A stretch of 64,000 bases of DNA from UBA4459 sp963776205 (GTDB taxonomy: Bacteria > Bacteroidota > Bacteroidia > Bacteroidales > F082), in assembly GCA_963776205.1 (NCBI GenBank), contig CAVZLR010000001.1:248001-312000 (forward strand). Reading direction: 5' to 3'. Positions 18,372 through 26,663 of the stretch are shown here, one piece after another (position 1 is the stretch's first letter; every line of letters begins with the position of its first letter). The notes beneath the pieces were generated by a model, which was given only the letters and a program-made list of their open reading frames with translations, made no database searches and was not told the DNA's origin. The translations under genes were made by a program, and so were the position numbers.

Positions 18372-19316
18372 ATGAATAGGATAACAACATTATTCAACAT
18401 CAAATACCCCATCATACAGGGCGGCATGATTTGGTGCAGTGGCTGGAAGCTGGCATCTGCTGTAAGTAATGCCGGCGGATTGGGTTTAATTGGTACAGGC
18501 TCTATGTATCCGGAGGTAGCTGAAGAGCATATTAAAAAGTGCAAAGCAGCCACCAACAAACCATTTGGAGTTAATATTCCATTGCTCTATCCGCAAACAG
18601 ATGAAATCATTTCTATCCTGTTAAATGAAGGTGTGAAAATTGTTTTTACCTCTGCAGGAAATCCTGCTAAGTACACATCACTGCTTAAAGAAAATGGGGT
18701 AACCGTTGTACATGTGGTCGCCAACAAGAAGTTTGCTTTAAAAGCAGTTGAAGCCGGCGTAGATGCCATTGTTGCTGAAGGATTTGAAGCTGGAGGACAT
18801 AATGGGATTGAAGAAACAACTACGATGGTACTGATTCCGATGCTTAAAAAGATCATTGATATTCCTTTAATTGCTGCCGGGGGAATTGGATCAGGAAGTG
18901 CAATACTGGCCGCCTTGGCTCTTGGTGCTGAGGGAGTTCAAATTGGAAGTCGCTTTGCTGCATCTGCTGAATCAACGGCCCATCCCAATTTTCAAAATGC
19001 AATTGTTCAGGCCAATGACGGTGATACATTGCTAACCCTAAAACAAGTAATCCCTGTGCGACTGATCAGAAATGATTTCTTACTACAGGTGCAGGAATTG
19101 GAAAAGTCAGGAGCTTCCAAAGAAGAACTCATTAAACTACTCGGCAGAGGCCGGGCTAAAAAGGGCATGTTTGAAGGAAATACTTCAGAAGGAGAACTGG
19201 AAATTGGTCAGGTTTCCTCTATGATTGATACCATCGAACCTGTCGATAAGATCATGAAAGACCTGGTTTCAGAATTTAATGAAGTGTCTAATAAACTAAA
19301 GGGACTAAAACTCTGA
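18372..19316 (+). CDS. Nitronate monooxygenase / FabK-like flavoprotein
   Basis: 314 residues, FMN-dependent TIM barrel of the NPD family. Motifs are YPIIQGGMIWCSG at the start, VAEGFEAGGHNG in the middle, and LIAAGGIGSGSAILAALALG followed by GVQIGSRFAAS at the phosphate-binding site. The AEGFEAGGH motif with its active-site histidine fits both nitronate monooxygenases and FabK-type enoyl-ACP reductases, so the reaction is not settled. Position beside an acyl-CoA dehydrogenase and etfBA slightly favours a role in lipid metabolism. Confidence 0.8.
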   Translation: MNRITTLFNIKYPIIQGGMIWCSGWKLASAVSNAGGLGLIGTGSMYPEVAEEHIKKCKAATNKPFGVNIPLLYPQTDEIISILLNEGVKIVFTSAGNPAKYTSLLKENGVTVVHVVANKKFALKAVEAGVDAIVAEGFEAGGHNGIEETTTMVLIPMLKKIIDIPLIAAGGIGSGSAILAALALGAEGVQIGSRFAASAESTAHPNFQNAIVQANDGDTLLTLKQVIPVRLIRNDFLLQVQELEKSGASKEELIKLLGRGRAKKGMFEGNTSEGELEIGQVSSMIDTIEPVDKIMKDLVSEFNEVSNKLKGLKL

Positions 19317-19346
19317 CACATCATTAGATTCATTCAAATATTTTTC

Positions 19347-19354
19347 TAACTTTG
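19347..19354 (+). promoter_or_regulatory. Candidate -7 element upstream of the acyl-CoA dehydrogenase-etf operon
   Basis: TAACTTTG matches TAnnTTTG and lies 43 nt upstream of the ATG at 19398. No clear -33 element is seen. Confidence 0.4.
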
Positions 19355-19397
19355 TTTAGCTTCATAAATTTTACACTTTACTAATTATCAGTTAATT

Positions 19398-20540
19398 ATG
19401 AATTTTGAGTTCACAGAAGAACAATTAATGATCAAGCAGGCAGCTAAAGATTATGCCCAAAGACAATTAATTCAGGATGTTTTGGAACGTGATGCCAAAG
19501 CAGAGTTCCCCACAAGGCATATAAAAAACCTGGCAGAACTGGGTTTTATGGGCATGATGGTCGACCCAAAATATGATGGTAGCGGTATGGACACAGTATC
19601 CTATGTGCTGGCGATGGAGGAACTTTCAAAAATAGATTCTTCCACCAGCGTAATTATTTCAGTAAATAATTCGCTGGTATGCTATGGACTTCAAAAATTC
19701 GGAACAGAAGAACAAAAGGAAAAATACCTGAAGCCTTTGGCGCGTGGTGATCATATTGGGGCTTTTCTTCTTTCAGAACCAGAAGCCGGTTCCGACGCTA
19801 TGCACCAACACACAAAAGCTGAAGACAAAGGAGATTATTACCTATTGAATGGCACCAAAAACTGGATTACAAGTGGCAATTCAGCATCCACTTATATTGT
19901 TATGGCGCAAACATATCCTGATAAGGGGTACCGGGGTATCAATGCTTTTATCGTGGAAAGAAATTCACCCGGCATAACACTGGGGCCCCACGAAGATAAA
20001 ATGGGCATGCGCAGTTCCGATACACATTCGGTAATGTTTAGCGATGTTAAAGTACCCAGGGAAAACAAAATTGGGGAAGATGGGTTTGGTTATAAATTTG
20101 CAATGAAAGCCCTTGAGGCGGGCCGTATCGGGATAGCCTCGCAAGCTCTGGGTATAGCATCAGGGGCATTTGAACGGGCATTGGCATATTCAAAAGAACG
20201 AAAAGCCTTTGGAACCGAGATTGCCAACCACCAGGCCATCGCTTTCAAATTGGCCGATATGGCGGTAAAAATTGAAAATGCCCGAAATTTATGTCTGAAA
20301 GCTGCCTGGTTAAAAGACAACAACAAACCTTTTGCTTTTGAAAGTGCTATGGCCAAATTATACGCTTCCGACATTGCAATGGAGGTAACAACTGAAGCCG
20401 TTCAAATACATGGTGGCTATGGATATGTGAAAGAATATCATGTAGAAAGGTTGATGCGCGAAGCCAAACTTACACAAATTTATGAGGGAACTTCAGAAGT
20501 TCAAAAAATTGTTATTTCCCGTTCCTTATTAAGAGAATAA
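19398..20540 (+). CDS. Acyl-CoA dehydrogenase (short-chain/butyryl type)
   Basis: 380 residues, the standard length of short-chain acyl-CoA dehydrogenases. Features are LSEPEAGSDAMHQ, NGTKNWITSGNSA (FAD-binding loop), ERKAFGTEIANHQAI, and AVQIHGGYGYVKEYHVERL. The next segment, RMREAKLTQIYEGTSEVQKI in the usual notation (here LMREAKLTQIYEGTSEVQ), holds the Glu of the YEGTSE motif that acts as catalytic base in this group. It is 24 nt upstream of etfB, its electron acceptor. Confidence 0.95.
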   Translation: MNFEFTEEQLMIKQAAKDYAQRQLIQDVLERDAKAEFPTRHIKNLAELGFMGMMVDPKYDGSGMDTVSYVLAMEELSKIDSSTSVIISVNNSLVCYGLQKFGTEEQKEKYLKPLARGDHIGAFLLSEPEAGSDAMHQHTKAEDKGDYYLLNGTKNWITSGNSASTYIVMAQTYPDKGYRGINAFIVERNSPGITLGPHEDKMGMRSSDTHSVMFSDVKVPRENKIGEDGFGYKFAMKALEAGRIGIASQALGIASGAFERALAYSKERKAFGTEIANHQAIAFKLADMAVKIENARNLCLKAAWLKDNNKPFAFESAMAKLYASDIAMEVTTEAVQIHGGYGYVKEYHVERLMREAKLTQIYEGTSEVQKIVISRSLLRE

Positions 20541-20564
20541 ATTAATAACTAATAATATTTCAAT

Positions 20565-21302
20565 ATGAAAATTCTTGTATTAATCAGTAACGTACCTGAT
20601 ACAACTACAAAAATCAGGTTCGTTGATGATAATAAAACCTTTGACACAAGTGGCGTGCAGTGGATCATTAATCCATGGGACGAACTGGCATTAACCCGCG
20701 CTGTTGAATTGAAAGAAGCAGGTGGTGTAGAGACAATAACCGTTGCTAATGTGGGCGAAAGCATCACGGAACCAACTTTACGAAAAGCACTGGCTGTTGG
20801 AGCTGATGAAGCCATTCGAATTGATACTACACCCAAAGATGCTTTTTATGTTGCATCACAACTGGCCCAGATTGCCAAAGATTATGATGTGATCATGGTA
20901 GGAATTGAAGCTTCAGACTATAATGGTTCTGCTACTGGAGGTATGCTGGCTGAACTCCTTGATTTCAATTCCGTTTCTGCCGTATCAGGTATGAACATTG
21001 AAAACGGACAGCTAACACTAACACGTGAAATTGATGGTGGACAGCAGAAGATTTCTGTAAAAACACCCGTCGTAACCATCGTTCAGAAAGGTATCGCGAT
21101 TGACCCCCGGATTCCAGCGATGCGTGGTATTATGATGGCCCGAAAAAAGCCGTTAACCGTTGTTCCCGCAACTGAAGCCAGAGAAAAAACATCTTATGTA
21201 AATTTTGAACTACCACCACCAAAAGCAGCATGCAAAATGGTTGACGAAGATAATGTGAAGGAATTGGTTCGTTTGTTACAGGAAGAAGCTAAAGCAATTT
21301 AA
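20565..21302 (+). CDS. etfB: Electron transfer flavoprotein subunit beta
   Basis: 245 residues matching the ETF beta fold: KILVLISNVPDTT start, NPWDELALTRAVELKE, YDVIMVGIEASDYNGSATGG (AMP/FAD site), and EIDGGQQKISVKTPVVTIVQ. It takes electrons from acyl-CoA dehydrogenases as an etfA heterodimer. It is separated from etfA by an inserted four-helix-bundle gene, which breaks the usual adjacent etfB-etfA order. The acyl-CoA dehydrogenase partner is immediately upstream and the likely electron outlet is encoded at 3950. Confidence 0.95.
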   Translation: MKILVLISNVPDTTTKIRFVDDNKTFDTSGVQWIINPWDELALTRAVELKEAGGVETITVANVGESITEPTLRKALAVGADEAIRIDTTPKDAFYVASQLAQIAKDYDVIMVGIEASDYNGSATGGMLAELLDFNSVSAVSGMNIENGQLTLTREIDGGQQKISVKTPVVTIVQKGIAIDPRIPAMRGIMMARKKPLTVVPATEAREKTSYVNFELPPPKAACKMVDEDNVKELVRLLQEEAKAI

Positions 21303-21335
21303 ATTTGAAAATAGTTGAATTTGAAAAATTGAAAA
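21303..21335. repeat. Left arm of imperfect inverted repeat flanking the four-helix-bundle gene
   Basis: AT-rich sequence with GAATTTGAAAAATTGAAAAT (from 21318) that is imperfectly complementary to 21684-21715 on the other side of the gene (reverse complement TAATTTGATGATTTGAAAAT). The arms bracket the gene at 21336. Confidence 0.5.
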
Positions 21336-21692
21336 TTGAGAAATGATAAACAAAATATAATTGTTGAATTGACATTTCAATTTGCATTGCAAATCATTTC
21401 TTTTAGTGAAACTTTAAATAAAAAAGGGAATAAAGTGATAGCTCATCAACTTTTAAAATCTGGAACCTCAATTGGTGCTAACGTTCGAGAAGCACAGAAT
21501 GCTGAGAGTAAACTGGATTTTATTCATAAAATGAAAATTGCCGCAAAAGAAGCTGATGAAACTAAATACTGGCTTGAATTATTAAAATTTTCAGAAAAAA
21601 GTTCTATTGATGAGAGCCTGTTAACGAAGATATGTGAAATTGAAAAAATTCTTTCTAAAATAATTTCATCTTCAAAAAAATCATCAAATTGA
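21336..21692 (+). CDS. Four-helix-bundle protein (S23/IVS-type)
   Basis: 118 residues of the four-helix-bundle family best known from intervening sequences in 23S rRNA genes and as the Avd-like fold. Diagnostic segments are LTFQFALQIISFSETLNKKG, HQLLKSGTSIGANVREAQNA, and KMKIAAKEADETKYWLELL. There is no in-frame ATG: a stop lies just upstream at 21330 and the only early start is TTG at 21336. It is flanked by AT-rich imperfect inverted repeats and splits etfB from etfA. This suggests a small inserted unit rather than an ETF component. The molecular role of orphan members is unknown. Confidence 0.82.
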   Translation: MRNDKQNIIVELTFQFALQIISFSETLNKKGNKVIAHQLLKSGTSIGANVREAQNAESKLDFIHKMKIAAKEADETKYWLELLKFSEKSSIDESLLTKICEIEKILSKIISSSKKSSN

Positions 21693-21715
21693 TTAATTTT
21701 CAAATCATCAAATTA
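21684..21715. repeat. Right arm of imperfect inverted repeat flanking the four-helix-bundle gene
   Basis: Contains AATTTTCAAATCATCAAATT, imperfectly complementary to the left arm at 21303-21335. The arms could form an RNA stem around the gene or mark insertion ends. Confidence 0.5.
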
Positions 21716-21773
21716 GGAAATGAACATTTGAAGTTTATAAAAAATAGAATTTAAAAATTAAAACTAATTAAAT

Positions 21774-22742
21774 ATGTCAATATTAGTATATACAGAAAAC
21801 TGGGATGGAAAATTCAAAAAGTTAAGTTTTGAACTCGTATCCTATGCCAAAGCACTGGCCAACGAATTAAGCACCACGGTAACAGCCCTCTCTATTGGCA
21901 AAGTGGCCGATGAAGAGTTGAAAAAACTGGGGAATTACGGTGCCTCAAAAGTTTTAAATGTCGCCGATGACAGATTTGAAAATCTTGACAATAAGGCCCT
22001 TGCATTAGCTGTAGCAAACGCGGCCAAATCAGAAGGAGCAAAAGCATTGGTTTTCGCTCACAACAACCTTGGTAAAGCAATTGCACCAAGGGTATCGGTA
22101 AAATTGGATGGCGGACTGGTTACAGGTGTAACAGCGCTTCCAGAGGGTGTTGATCCCTTTGTTGTTAAAAAGAAAGTTTTTACCGGTAAAGCTTTTGCCA
22201 ATATTCAAATCCATGCGGATATTAAAATATTGACACTTGCACAAAATTCATTTGAATTGATCGAAACAGATAACAAGGTTGTTGTCGAATCATTTGATCC
22301 AGGGGTTTCTGAAGAGGTTTTCTCGACTACCGTAAATGAAACAAGCAAGGTAACAGGTAAAGTGTTGCTAACGGATGCGGAAATTGTAGTTTCAGGAGGA
22401 CGGGGACTCAAGGGACCTGAGAACTGGAATATATTAGAAGAGCTGGCAGATGTACTGGGTGCAGGCATGGCGTGTTCACGACCCGTTTCAGACGAAGGTT
22501 GGCGTGGTCATGAAGAACATGTGGGCCAAACCGGAAAGATCATTGCACCCAATCTTTATTTTGCGTTTGGAATTTCAGGAGCTATCCAGCACCTGGGTGG
22601 TGTAAATTCATCCAAAGTGATAGTAGCTGTGAATAAAGATGCCGAAGCTCCTATTTTTGAAGCCGCCGATTATGGAATTATTGGCGACCTCTTTAAAGTA
22701 GTTCCGCAACTGACAGAAGAAATAAAAGCAATTAAAAGCTAA
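21774..22742 (+). CDS. etfA: Electron transfer flavoprotein subunit alpha
   Basis: 322 residues. The C-terminal FAD domain is clear: VSGGRGLKGPENWNILEELA, GAGMACSRPVSDEGWRGHEE, VGQTGKIIAPNLYFAFGISG, AIQHLGGVNSSKVIVAVNKD and DYGIIGDLFKVVPQL. It binds the redox FAD of the ETF heterodimer. It is followed by a strong terminator. Confidence 0.96.
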   Translation: MSILVYTENWDGKFKKLSFELVSYAKALANELSTTVTALSIGKVADEELKKLGNYGASKVLNVADDRFENLDNKALALAVANAAKSEGAKALVFAHNNLGKAIAPRVSVKLDGGLVTGVTALPEGVDPFVVKKKVFTGKAFANIQIHADIKILTLAQNSFELIETDNKVVVESFDPGVSEEVFSTTVNETSKVTGKVLLTDAEIVVSGGRGLKGPENWNILEELADVLGAGMACSRPVSDEGWRGHEEHVGQTGKIIAPNLYFAFGISGAIQHLGGVNSSKVIVAVNKDAEAPIFEAADYGIIGDLFKVVPQLTEEIKAIKS

Positions 22743-22770
22743 ATATTTTTTATTTTGAAAAATAGCCCCG

Positions 22771-22799
22771 CCTGACCATTTATTTGGTCAGGGTTTTTT
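22771..22799 (+). terminator. Intrinsic terminator after etfA
   Basis: The 8-bp stem CCTGACCA (22771-22778)/TGGTCAGG (22785-22792) is followed by G and a run of T. It reaches the stop codon of the convergent gene at 22798. Confidence 0.85.
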
Positions 22800-23412
22800 A
22801 TACAAAAAAATAAAATATTCCAAATACAGGAAAAACACCTATAATGAAACCTGTATAGATCTGCGAAGGTGTATGCGCATTTAATTTCAGGCGTGCAGTT
22901 CCTGTAATGCCTGAAATGACGATCACGAGAAAAATATACAATCGAATATCCTGATGAATGAGAAATGAAAACCCAATCAGTGTTGCCAACAGACCTCCCA
23001 AAGCCATCATGTGTAGTGATATCTTATATATGTAATTGATCATCAGGCTGATTAATACAAGCAAAGTAGCTCCCAGAATAAATATAGTAAAGATGTTGTC
23101 TACGGGTAATTCATTAAAAATATAATATGTTGCATAAAAAAAGAGGGCAACAATGATTAGTGGTATTGGTCTTTCTTTGCTTGAATTCATTTCGAGACTT
23201 TCGACCATTTTTAGTTTCACTAAAAAAACCATGGAAATTGCTGGCAAAACAAAAGTGAATAGAAAAACAAAAACCAATAAAATCAATTTGTATTCAAAAG
23301 GTAGCACATGCAAATAATGGCTATTGATATTGAACAATATCAATATCGCATAAGTTGGTATCAATAGCGGATGAAATATAAAAGAAAAAAACCTGGCTGT
23401 TTTACTACCCAT
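22798..23412 (-). CDS. Divergent PAP2-like membrane protein
   Basis: 204 residues with about six membrane segments. The C-terminal region ARLKLNAHTPSQIYTGFIIG resembles the third motif of PAP2 phosphatases (S-R-x5-H-x3-D), with the His kept and the Asp replaced by Gln. An upstream segment KISLHMMALGGL could correspond to the second (SGH-like) motif. Bacteroidota homologues are generally annotated as PAP2-superfamily or hypothetical membrane proteins. Phosphatase activity is doubtful given the changed residues. It ends 3 nt after rpoN's stop on the same strand and so is probably co-transcribed. Confidence 0.55.
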   Translation of the reverse strand: MGSKTARFFSFIFHPLLIPTYAILILFNINSHYLHVLPFEYKLILLVFVFLFTFVLPAISMVFLVKLKMVESLEMNSSKERPIPLIIVALFFYATYYIFNELPVDNIFTIFILGATLLVLISLMINYIYKISLHMMALGGLLATLIGFSFLIHQDIRLYIFLVIVISGITGTARLKLNAHTPSQIYTGFIIGVFPVFGIFYFFV

Positions 23413-23415
23413 CAG

Positions 23416-24900
23416 CTATAATTCTTTTCTGAGCCTTGCCACAGGAATCGAAAGCTGTTCGCGGTACTTAGCAACTGTTCGCCTGGCAATGGGATAGCCT
23501 TTTTCTTTTAAAAGCTTTGTCAGATACTCATCTGTATAGGGTTTGGCTTTATCTTCCGCTTCAATGATTTGCTTGAGAATGGTTTTTATTTCACGGGTGG
23601 AGACTTCTTCTCCGTCATCTTTTTGCATAGATTCGGAGAAAAAACTTTTTAAAAGAAAAGTACCAAAGGCCGTTTGTACATATTTACTGTTGGCAACCCG
23701 AGAAATAGTGGAAATGTCCAAATGTACCATATCGGCTATATCTTTTAATATCATCGGCCTAAGAAGAGTTTCATCTCCGGTTTTAAAATATTCGTATTGG
23801 TAGTTCATGATAGCTTCCATGGTGGAATAAAGTGTATTTTGTCGTTGCCGGATGGCCTCAATAAACCACTTGGCAGAATCCACTTTTTGTTTGATAAAAG
23901 AATATGCCTCGCGTTGTTTTTTACTTCGTTTTTGTTTGCTCAGATCGCTGATCATCCCAGCATAGATTGAGCTAACCCTTAGGTCGGGTGTATTCCATGA
24001 ATTTAATGACAATTCAAGGTTTCCATTGGTATTTCTAATTGTAAAATCTGGAATGATATAATGATTGGTTTTAGCGGATTCGCTTAATGAATTGCCCGGT
24101 TTCGGATTTAATGTCAGTATTTCATCAATGGCTTCCTTCAGTTGTTCTTCACTAATTTCAGCCCTTTTCATGATTTTACTGTAATGCTTTTTTGTAAATT
24201 CGTTGAAGAAGCGGTTGATGATTTTTATAGAAAGCTCGAGTGTGGCATTGGGCATTTCCTTCGTCTTCCTGCGCAATTGAATCAATAAACATTCCTGCAG
24301 GTTCCGAGCGCCAACACCTGCCGGGTCAAGTTGCTGTATCACATCCAGTACTTCTTCAACTTCTTTTTTAGTAGTGGTTACATTTTGTGTAAACGCCAGG
24401 TCATCAACTATAGCATCTGTTGAACGCTCAAGATAACCTGAATCATCAATATTGCCAATGATATACTGCCCAATTTTATATTTATGATCACCCAGATGCC
24501 TGAGACCTAATTGCTGGGTTAAAATTTCGTGAAAACTAAAACTTGAAACAACCGGCATTTCCCGGTGTTCGTCATCAGCACTATAGTTGTTGGTTTTCAG
24601 TTTGTATAAAGGCGTATCATCCTCATCCTGCAGATAATCATCAAGGCTGAATTCTTCCTCTTTGTCAACGTTTATCTCGTCATCTCCGTCATAATCCTCA
24701 TCCTCTTCTTTATCCTGATTTTCTTCTCCACCTTGTTCTTCAGCCTCTTCATTCTCCACCTCCAAAGCAGGGTTCTCTTCAATTTCCTGTTTTATTCGTT
24801 GTTCAAGACCAACAGCAGGTACCTGTAGTAACTTCATCAGCAATATCTGCTGAGGTGATAGCTTTTGTAAAAGTTTCTGTTGTAAACGCTGATTTAACAT
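23416..24900 (-). CDS. rpoN: RNA polymerase sigma-54 factor
   Basis: Directs transcription from -24/-12 promoters with AAA+ activators. The start at ATG 24900 (MLNQRLQQKLLQKLSPQQIL) gives 494 residues; an open extension to 24957 adds 19 residues that lack family similarity. Region I is the Gln/Leu-rich start, followed by a very acidic linker (about 50-105, many E and D). Core-binding and DNA-binding regions follow, with the RpoN box ARRTVAKYREQ near the C-terminus. No enhancer-binding protein is encoded in this window. Confidence 0.95.
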   Translation of the reverse strand: MLNQRLQQKLLQKLSPQQILLMKLLQVPAVGLEQRIKQEIEENPALEVENEEAEEQGGEENQDKEEDEDYDGDDEINVDKEEEFSLDDYLQDEDDTPLYKLKTNNYSADDEHREMPVVSSFSFHEILTQQLGLRHLGDHKYKIGQYIIGNIDDSGYLERSTDAIVDDLAFTQNVTTTKKEVEEVLDVIQQLDPAGVGARNLQECLLIQLRRKTKEMPNATLELSIKIINRFFNEFTKKHYSKIMKRAEISEEQLKEAIDEILTLNPKPGNSLSESAKTNHYIIPDFTIRNTNGNLELSLNSWNTPDLRVSSIYAGMISDLSKQKRSKKQREAYSFIKQKVDSAKWFIEAIRQRQNTLYSTMEAIMNYQYEYFKTGDETLLRPMILKDIADMVHLDISTISRVANSKYVQTAFGTFLLKSFFSESMQKDDGEEVSTREIKTILKQIIEAEDKAKPYTDEYLTKLLKEKGYPIARRTVAKYREQLSIPVARLRKEL

Positions 24901-25068
24901 AATCAAGATAGTGCCTATACTGTTATTACAAATGTAACAAAGATTTTGGCATGGCACAATTTTGGTTAATGCTAAAAATCATATTTTTTCAACTACATTC
25001 GAGCGGTTAGGTTTTGATGTAACTGCTTATTTTTATTGTAGTTAAAAAATGCTTTGTAAAAGTTATAC

Positions 25069-26508
25069 TTAAAATTCAAGATTAAGTGGAGTCCTCGGAA
25101 AAGGGATCACATCACGGATATTACCCATCCCGGTCAGAAACAGAATTAAACGCTCAAAACCCAATCCGAAACCTGCATGAGGCACAGTGCCGAATTTACG
25201 GGTTTCAAGGTACCACCACATGGATTCTTCGGGAATATCCATTTCTTTCATTCGTGTATATAGTTTATCGTAGTCCTCTTCTCTTTGCGAACCACCAATA
25301 ATTTCGCCTATTTGCGGGAATAACACATCCATAGCCCTTACCGTTTTTCCGTCTTCATTTTGCTTCATATAAAAAGCTTTGATGCTTTTCGGGTAGTCGG
25401 TAAGTATAACCGGTTTTTTAAAATGCTTTTCTACCAGGTATCTTTCATGTTCCGATTGCAGGTCAGCCCCCCATTCTTCAATCAGGTATTGGAATTTTTT
25501 CTTTTTATTGGGTTTGGAGTTACGAAGAATATCAATCGCTTCAGAATAGGTAATCCGAACAAAGTCATCGTTTAAAACAAACTTCAATTTTTCAATCAAC
25601 TCCATCGAACGGTCTTCCTGTTTCTTATTCTTTTCTTCCTCCTGAAGGCGTTTACTTAAAAACTCAAGGTCATCCATGCAGTTATCTAATGCGTATCGAA
25701 TTACATATTTCAGCATATCCTCAGCCAGGTCCATATCATCATGGATATCGAAAAAGGCTACTTCCGGTTCAATCATCCAGAATTCAGCCAGGTGCCTTGA
25801 TGTATTTGAGTTTTCAGCCCTGAAAGTGGGTCCGAAAGTATATACTTTGGTCAATGCCAATGCGGCCAGTTCTGCTTCCAGTTGTCCTGAAACAGTCAGG
25901 TTTGCGGCTTTCCCGAAGAAATCATCACTGAAATCGACTTTACCGTCTTCGCCTTTTGGCATATTTTCCAAATCCAGAGTGGTTACCTGGAACATCTCAC
26001 CAGCACCTTCCGCATCAGATCCTGTGAGAATCGGTGCATGGATATTATAAAAGCCATTATCATTAAAGTACTTATGAATAGCGAAGATCATCGCGTGCCT
26101 GATCCTTGCAATGGCGCTAAAAGTATTAGTACGAAAACGCAGGTGGGCTTTCTCACGTAAAAATTCCAGTGAATGTTTTTTCGGCTGCAAAGGATATTCA
26201 TCCGGATCAGCTATACCCAGCACATCTATTTTTTTTGCATGAACCTCAACATTCTGGCCACTTCCCACTGATTCAGCCAATTCACCGGTAACTGATAAGG
26301 CAGCTCCTGTATGCACGTTGGCTAGAATTTTCTCGAATTCAGGGTTCATTTCAACCACCACTTGTATATTCTTAATGGTTGACCCGTCATTCATGGCGAT
26401 AAACGCCACATTTTTACTCGCCCTTTTCGTTCGTACCCATCCGTTAACAGTTACTTCTTTACCATATTCCGTTAACTCTAAAAGGGCCTTTATATCTAAT
26501 TTCTTCAC
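25069..26508 (-). CDS. asnS: Asparagine--tRNA ligase
   Basis: Class II aminoacyl-tRNA synthetase. It has an N-terminal OB-fold (YGKEVTVNGWVRTKRASKNV), motif 2 region (FGPTFRAENSNTSRHLAEFW, then MIEPEVAFFD) and motif 3 (GFGLGFERLILFLTGMGNIR, then DVIPFPRTPLNLEF). No ATG is available near the N-terminus; GTG 26508 starts the protein at the position expected from relatives (479 residues), while TTG 26544 would add 12 residues. It is the first native gene beyond the accessory insertion; a decayed rluA tail at 26589-26663 separates them. Confidence 0.94.
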   Translation of the reverse strand: MKKLDIKALLELTEYGKEVTVNGWVRTKRASKNVAFIAMNDGSTIKNIQVVVEMNPEFEKILANVHTGAALSVTGELAESVGSGQNVEVHAKKIDVLGIADPDEYPLQPKKHSLEFLREKAHLRFRTNTFSAIARIRHAMIFAIHKYFNDNGFYNIHAPILTGSDAEGAGEMFQVTTLDLENMPKGEDGKVDFSDDFFGKAANLTVSGQLEAELAALALTKVYTFGPTFRAENSNTSRHLAEFWMIEPEVAFFDIHDDMDLAEDMLKYVIRYALDNCMDDLEFLSKRLQEEEKNKKQEDRSMELIEKLKFVLNDDFVRITYSEAIDILRNSKPNKKKKFQYLIEEWGADLQSEHERYLVEKHFKKPVILTDYPKSIKAFYMKQNEDGKTVRAMDVLFPQIGEIIGGSQREEDYDKLYTRMKEMDIPEESMWWYLETRKFGTVPHAGFGLGFERLILFLTGMGNIRDVIPFPRTPLNLEF

Positions 26509-26588
26509 CTTCTTATATTGATTTGAAAAACTTGTGCAAAACAACTAAATTTCATCCACATATGCTATATGAATTACAAAAAGAAACA

Positions 26589-26663
26589 CTAAGAACCTTG
26601 ATGCTTTTCCCATCTTTGTTGTTCGGTTTGTAATCATTTGCTATTTATTTTAGGCATTTCAAT
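26589..26663 (-). repeat. Degenerate copy of an rluA 3' end (left flank of accessory insertion)
   Basis: Read on the minus strand, bases 26663-26589 give IEMPKINSK, an in-frame TGA, then LQTEQQRWEKHQGS and a stop. The C-terminus of the intact RluA protein at 32083 reads IEMPEKFAKRLNTEQRRWEK then HHKI. The match in amino acids and spacing shows a decayed rluA terminus. It directly abuts the stop codon of the NACHT gene and shares further similarity with 31903-31974 upstream of the IE residues (AAACTTGCTTTCATTTT against AAACTGCTTTTATTTT). Confidence 0.75.

Noticed and set aside
24901..24957. N-terminal extension of rpoN by 19 residues
   Set aside because: ATG 24900 gives the normal MLNQRLQQKL start; the extension does not match region I.
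26509..26544. TTG start of asnS
   Set aside because: GTG 26508 matches the expected N-terminus, though neither is an ATG; kept as an alternative.
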